From the NCBI GenBank assembly GCA_026315105.1, contig CM048744.1, forward strand, positions 980,895,721 to 980,959,720: DNA of 64,000 bases. The letters run 5' to 3'. Within the stretch, counting starts at the first letter, position 1. Each line of letters opens with the position of its first letter. Below, piece by piece: positions 62,559-64,000 of the stretch. Source of the DNA: Locusta migratoria. Its lineage: Eukaryota > Arthropoda > Insecta > Orthoptera > Acrididae. The notes below the pieces were generated by a model. It saw nothing but the letters and a program-made list of their open reading frames with translations. It made no database searches and was not told where the DNA came from. The position numbers and the translations under genes are program-made.

Positions 62559-63729
62559 AATGAAGCAGCTGTGTCTCAGGCTGGCGATAACACAATAGGT
62601 AACCACAGCCAAACGGGATGCAAGTAAGGAGGGAGAGCATAAAGGCTAGATAACATGACAATTTCTGAAACTGACACAATACAACCACAGGGTAGGCAGG
62701 ATAAGCAGCTGAGGGAAATGAGCATTACCTTAAATTAAGCCTGCTCTCTGGGTAGGCAACGAAGTAGCAGATGGGCACACACCTGATAAAACCCCAGACG
62801 CCCTTAGAGACCAACTGATCAGTACCTTAGTAATTTGAAATAGATGACTGATAGTGGTAAGACAACTGTCACTCTCAAATTTGAATTCTTAAAAACAATA
62901 ATACCCATAGTAAAGGATAAGACATAGGCATTAGAGAAAGCAGACAGCTGGCTTTCTGCTTCATAAAACCGTAATCAATCACAAACACAACACCAAAAAT
63001 AGAGAACAACGCAGGAAGACTTGAAGATACAACAATCACAAATGAGATTGACAACAGCCAGATGAACAGCGTGTGAAAGGTACTTAACTCAAATGTCTCA
63101 TGGAAGCTGGACTCCGAGACCTCCCCCAAAACTTTGTAGATAGGTGAATTAAATGAACAACTCCAATATCAGGTGTCCATCCATCACAGTCATCCTTTTT
63201 GAGGAGACATAACTAAAGGATCTACAACACTAGTACTGAACCGCACAGCCAGTGCCTGGTGATGGTTGACACCAATGTTGCAGATAAACATCCACAGTCC
63301 AGGTAAGAGACATCACCACATTGACCAGGCATCAAAGCGTGTCCGGCGCTACTTGCTGCCCAGCTAAGTGTCACTATCAACATGGTGCAGGCTCATTCAT
63401 ACTGCTTCTTTCCACTTGCACTGTCAAAACCACACATTCACTCACATCGCCCCCTTACTCGTCACCGAACTCTAACTGCTTCTGGCCTGTCAACCGGCCC
63501 AGTGTGACTGGCACCCAACAGTCACACTGCCTGCACACACCAAACTGCAGACTGACTCACAGGGGCCTAACTAACCTGCCTTGCGCACACACCACCAGAT
63601 ATCTGCGAGACAAATGACAAACAAAACCTAGCCATACAACCTGCGGTGAAGTAAGGAAGAGATATCGATACGGGAGTTGGATCGAGGCAACTGACACCAA
63701 TACAAGTAAATTGAGCCAGCATGGCTTAC
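62559..63729. other. Unclassified sequence, no gene
   Basis: More GC-balanced than the flanking intron from about 62560 to 63660, which hints at an unrecognised repeat. No conserved motif in the frames 62875-63129, 63321-63617 or 63557-63784. Confidence 0.35.
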
Positions 63730-63990
63730 TTGGGAGGGGGGGGGGCAGATTTTTCCTGGGGGCGTGGGGAGGGGGGGAGGGCATGAATAGTGTTCTGGGT
63801 TGCGGGCAGATTTACTGAGGGGTGGCAGATTGTATTGGTGGTGGGGATGGGGTCATAATGTACTGGCTGGGGGGTCTGATTTTACTTTTTTTTTTTTGGG
63901 GGGGGGGGGGGCTGATTGTACTTGATGTTGAGAGGGATCAGGGTGAGGAGCATGATAATACTGGCAGGTGGGGGGGGGGGGGGGTATGGA
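63730..63990. repeat. G-rich decayed minisatellite-like array
   Basis: Irregular units of GCAGATT/CTGATT plus TTACT-like sequence separated by G-runs of 5 to 15: 63737-63746, 63770-63780, 63897-63911 and 63970-63983. A T12 run lies at 63886-63897. Unit boundaries are irregular. Confidence 0.6.
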
Positions 63991-64000
63991 TTGTAGCGGA

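Overview
The window looks like nuclear DNA from a large-genome arthropod, most likely an orthopteran (locust or grasshopper-like) insect. The evidence is one gene with seven short coding exons spread over about 43.5 kb, kilobases of AT-rich intron, and introns packed with decayed insect-type retroelements and DNA transposons. The species assignment is inference.

The only host gene I can support is a conventional (Ca2+/diacylglycerol-dependent) protein kinase C on the + strand, closest to the Pkc53E/PKC-alpha type. Its exons encode the C1B zinc finger, the whole C2 domain, the V3 hinge and the start of the kinase domain up to helix C. The pseudosubstrate, C1A and most of the kinase are not seen and should lie outside the window. 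The first half of C1B is present twice, as exons at 10081-10192 and 12126-12234. Both start in phase 0, both end in phase 1, and both are open with splice signals and zinc ligands kept. Using both or neither gives an early stop, which is the logic of a mutually exclusive exon pair. The two versions differ at the lipid-binding rim, including C1 position 22 (Tyr in one, His in the other), a position known to tune diacylglycerol affinity. This is the most interesting signal in the window.

Layout: 1-10080, upstream intron with a SINE and three LINE remnants. 10081-12234, the alternative exon pair. 12235-30735, an 18.5-kb intron with Penelope-like elements (PLEs), a Tc1 element with a nested insertion, a hAT remnant, a Gypsy-type RT remnant and a mariner carrying a foldback element. 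30736-34248, the C1B/C2 exons with a second mariner in the C2 intron. 34249-50895, a 16.6-kb intron with PLE derivatives, LINE fragments and a second SINE. 50896-53621, hinge and kinase N-lobe exons. 53622-64000, the next intron, with a CR1/Jockey-like LINE, an inverted PLE dimer and low-complexity DNA.

At least three PLE lineages are present, several still showing the RT-linker-GIY-YIG order. Near their termini lies a recurrent hairpin between a CTGANGA-like box and GAAA, with different but self-complementary stems in different lineages. It resembles part of a hammerhead ribozyme core. All transposon genes seen are broken by stops or frameshifts.
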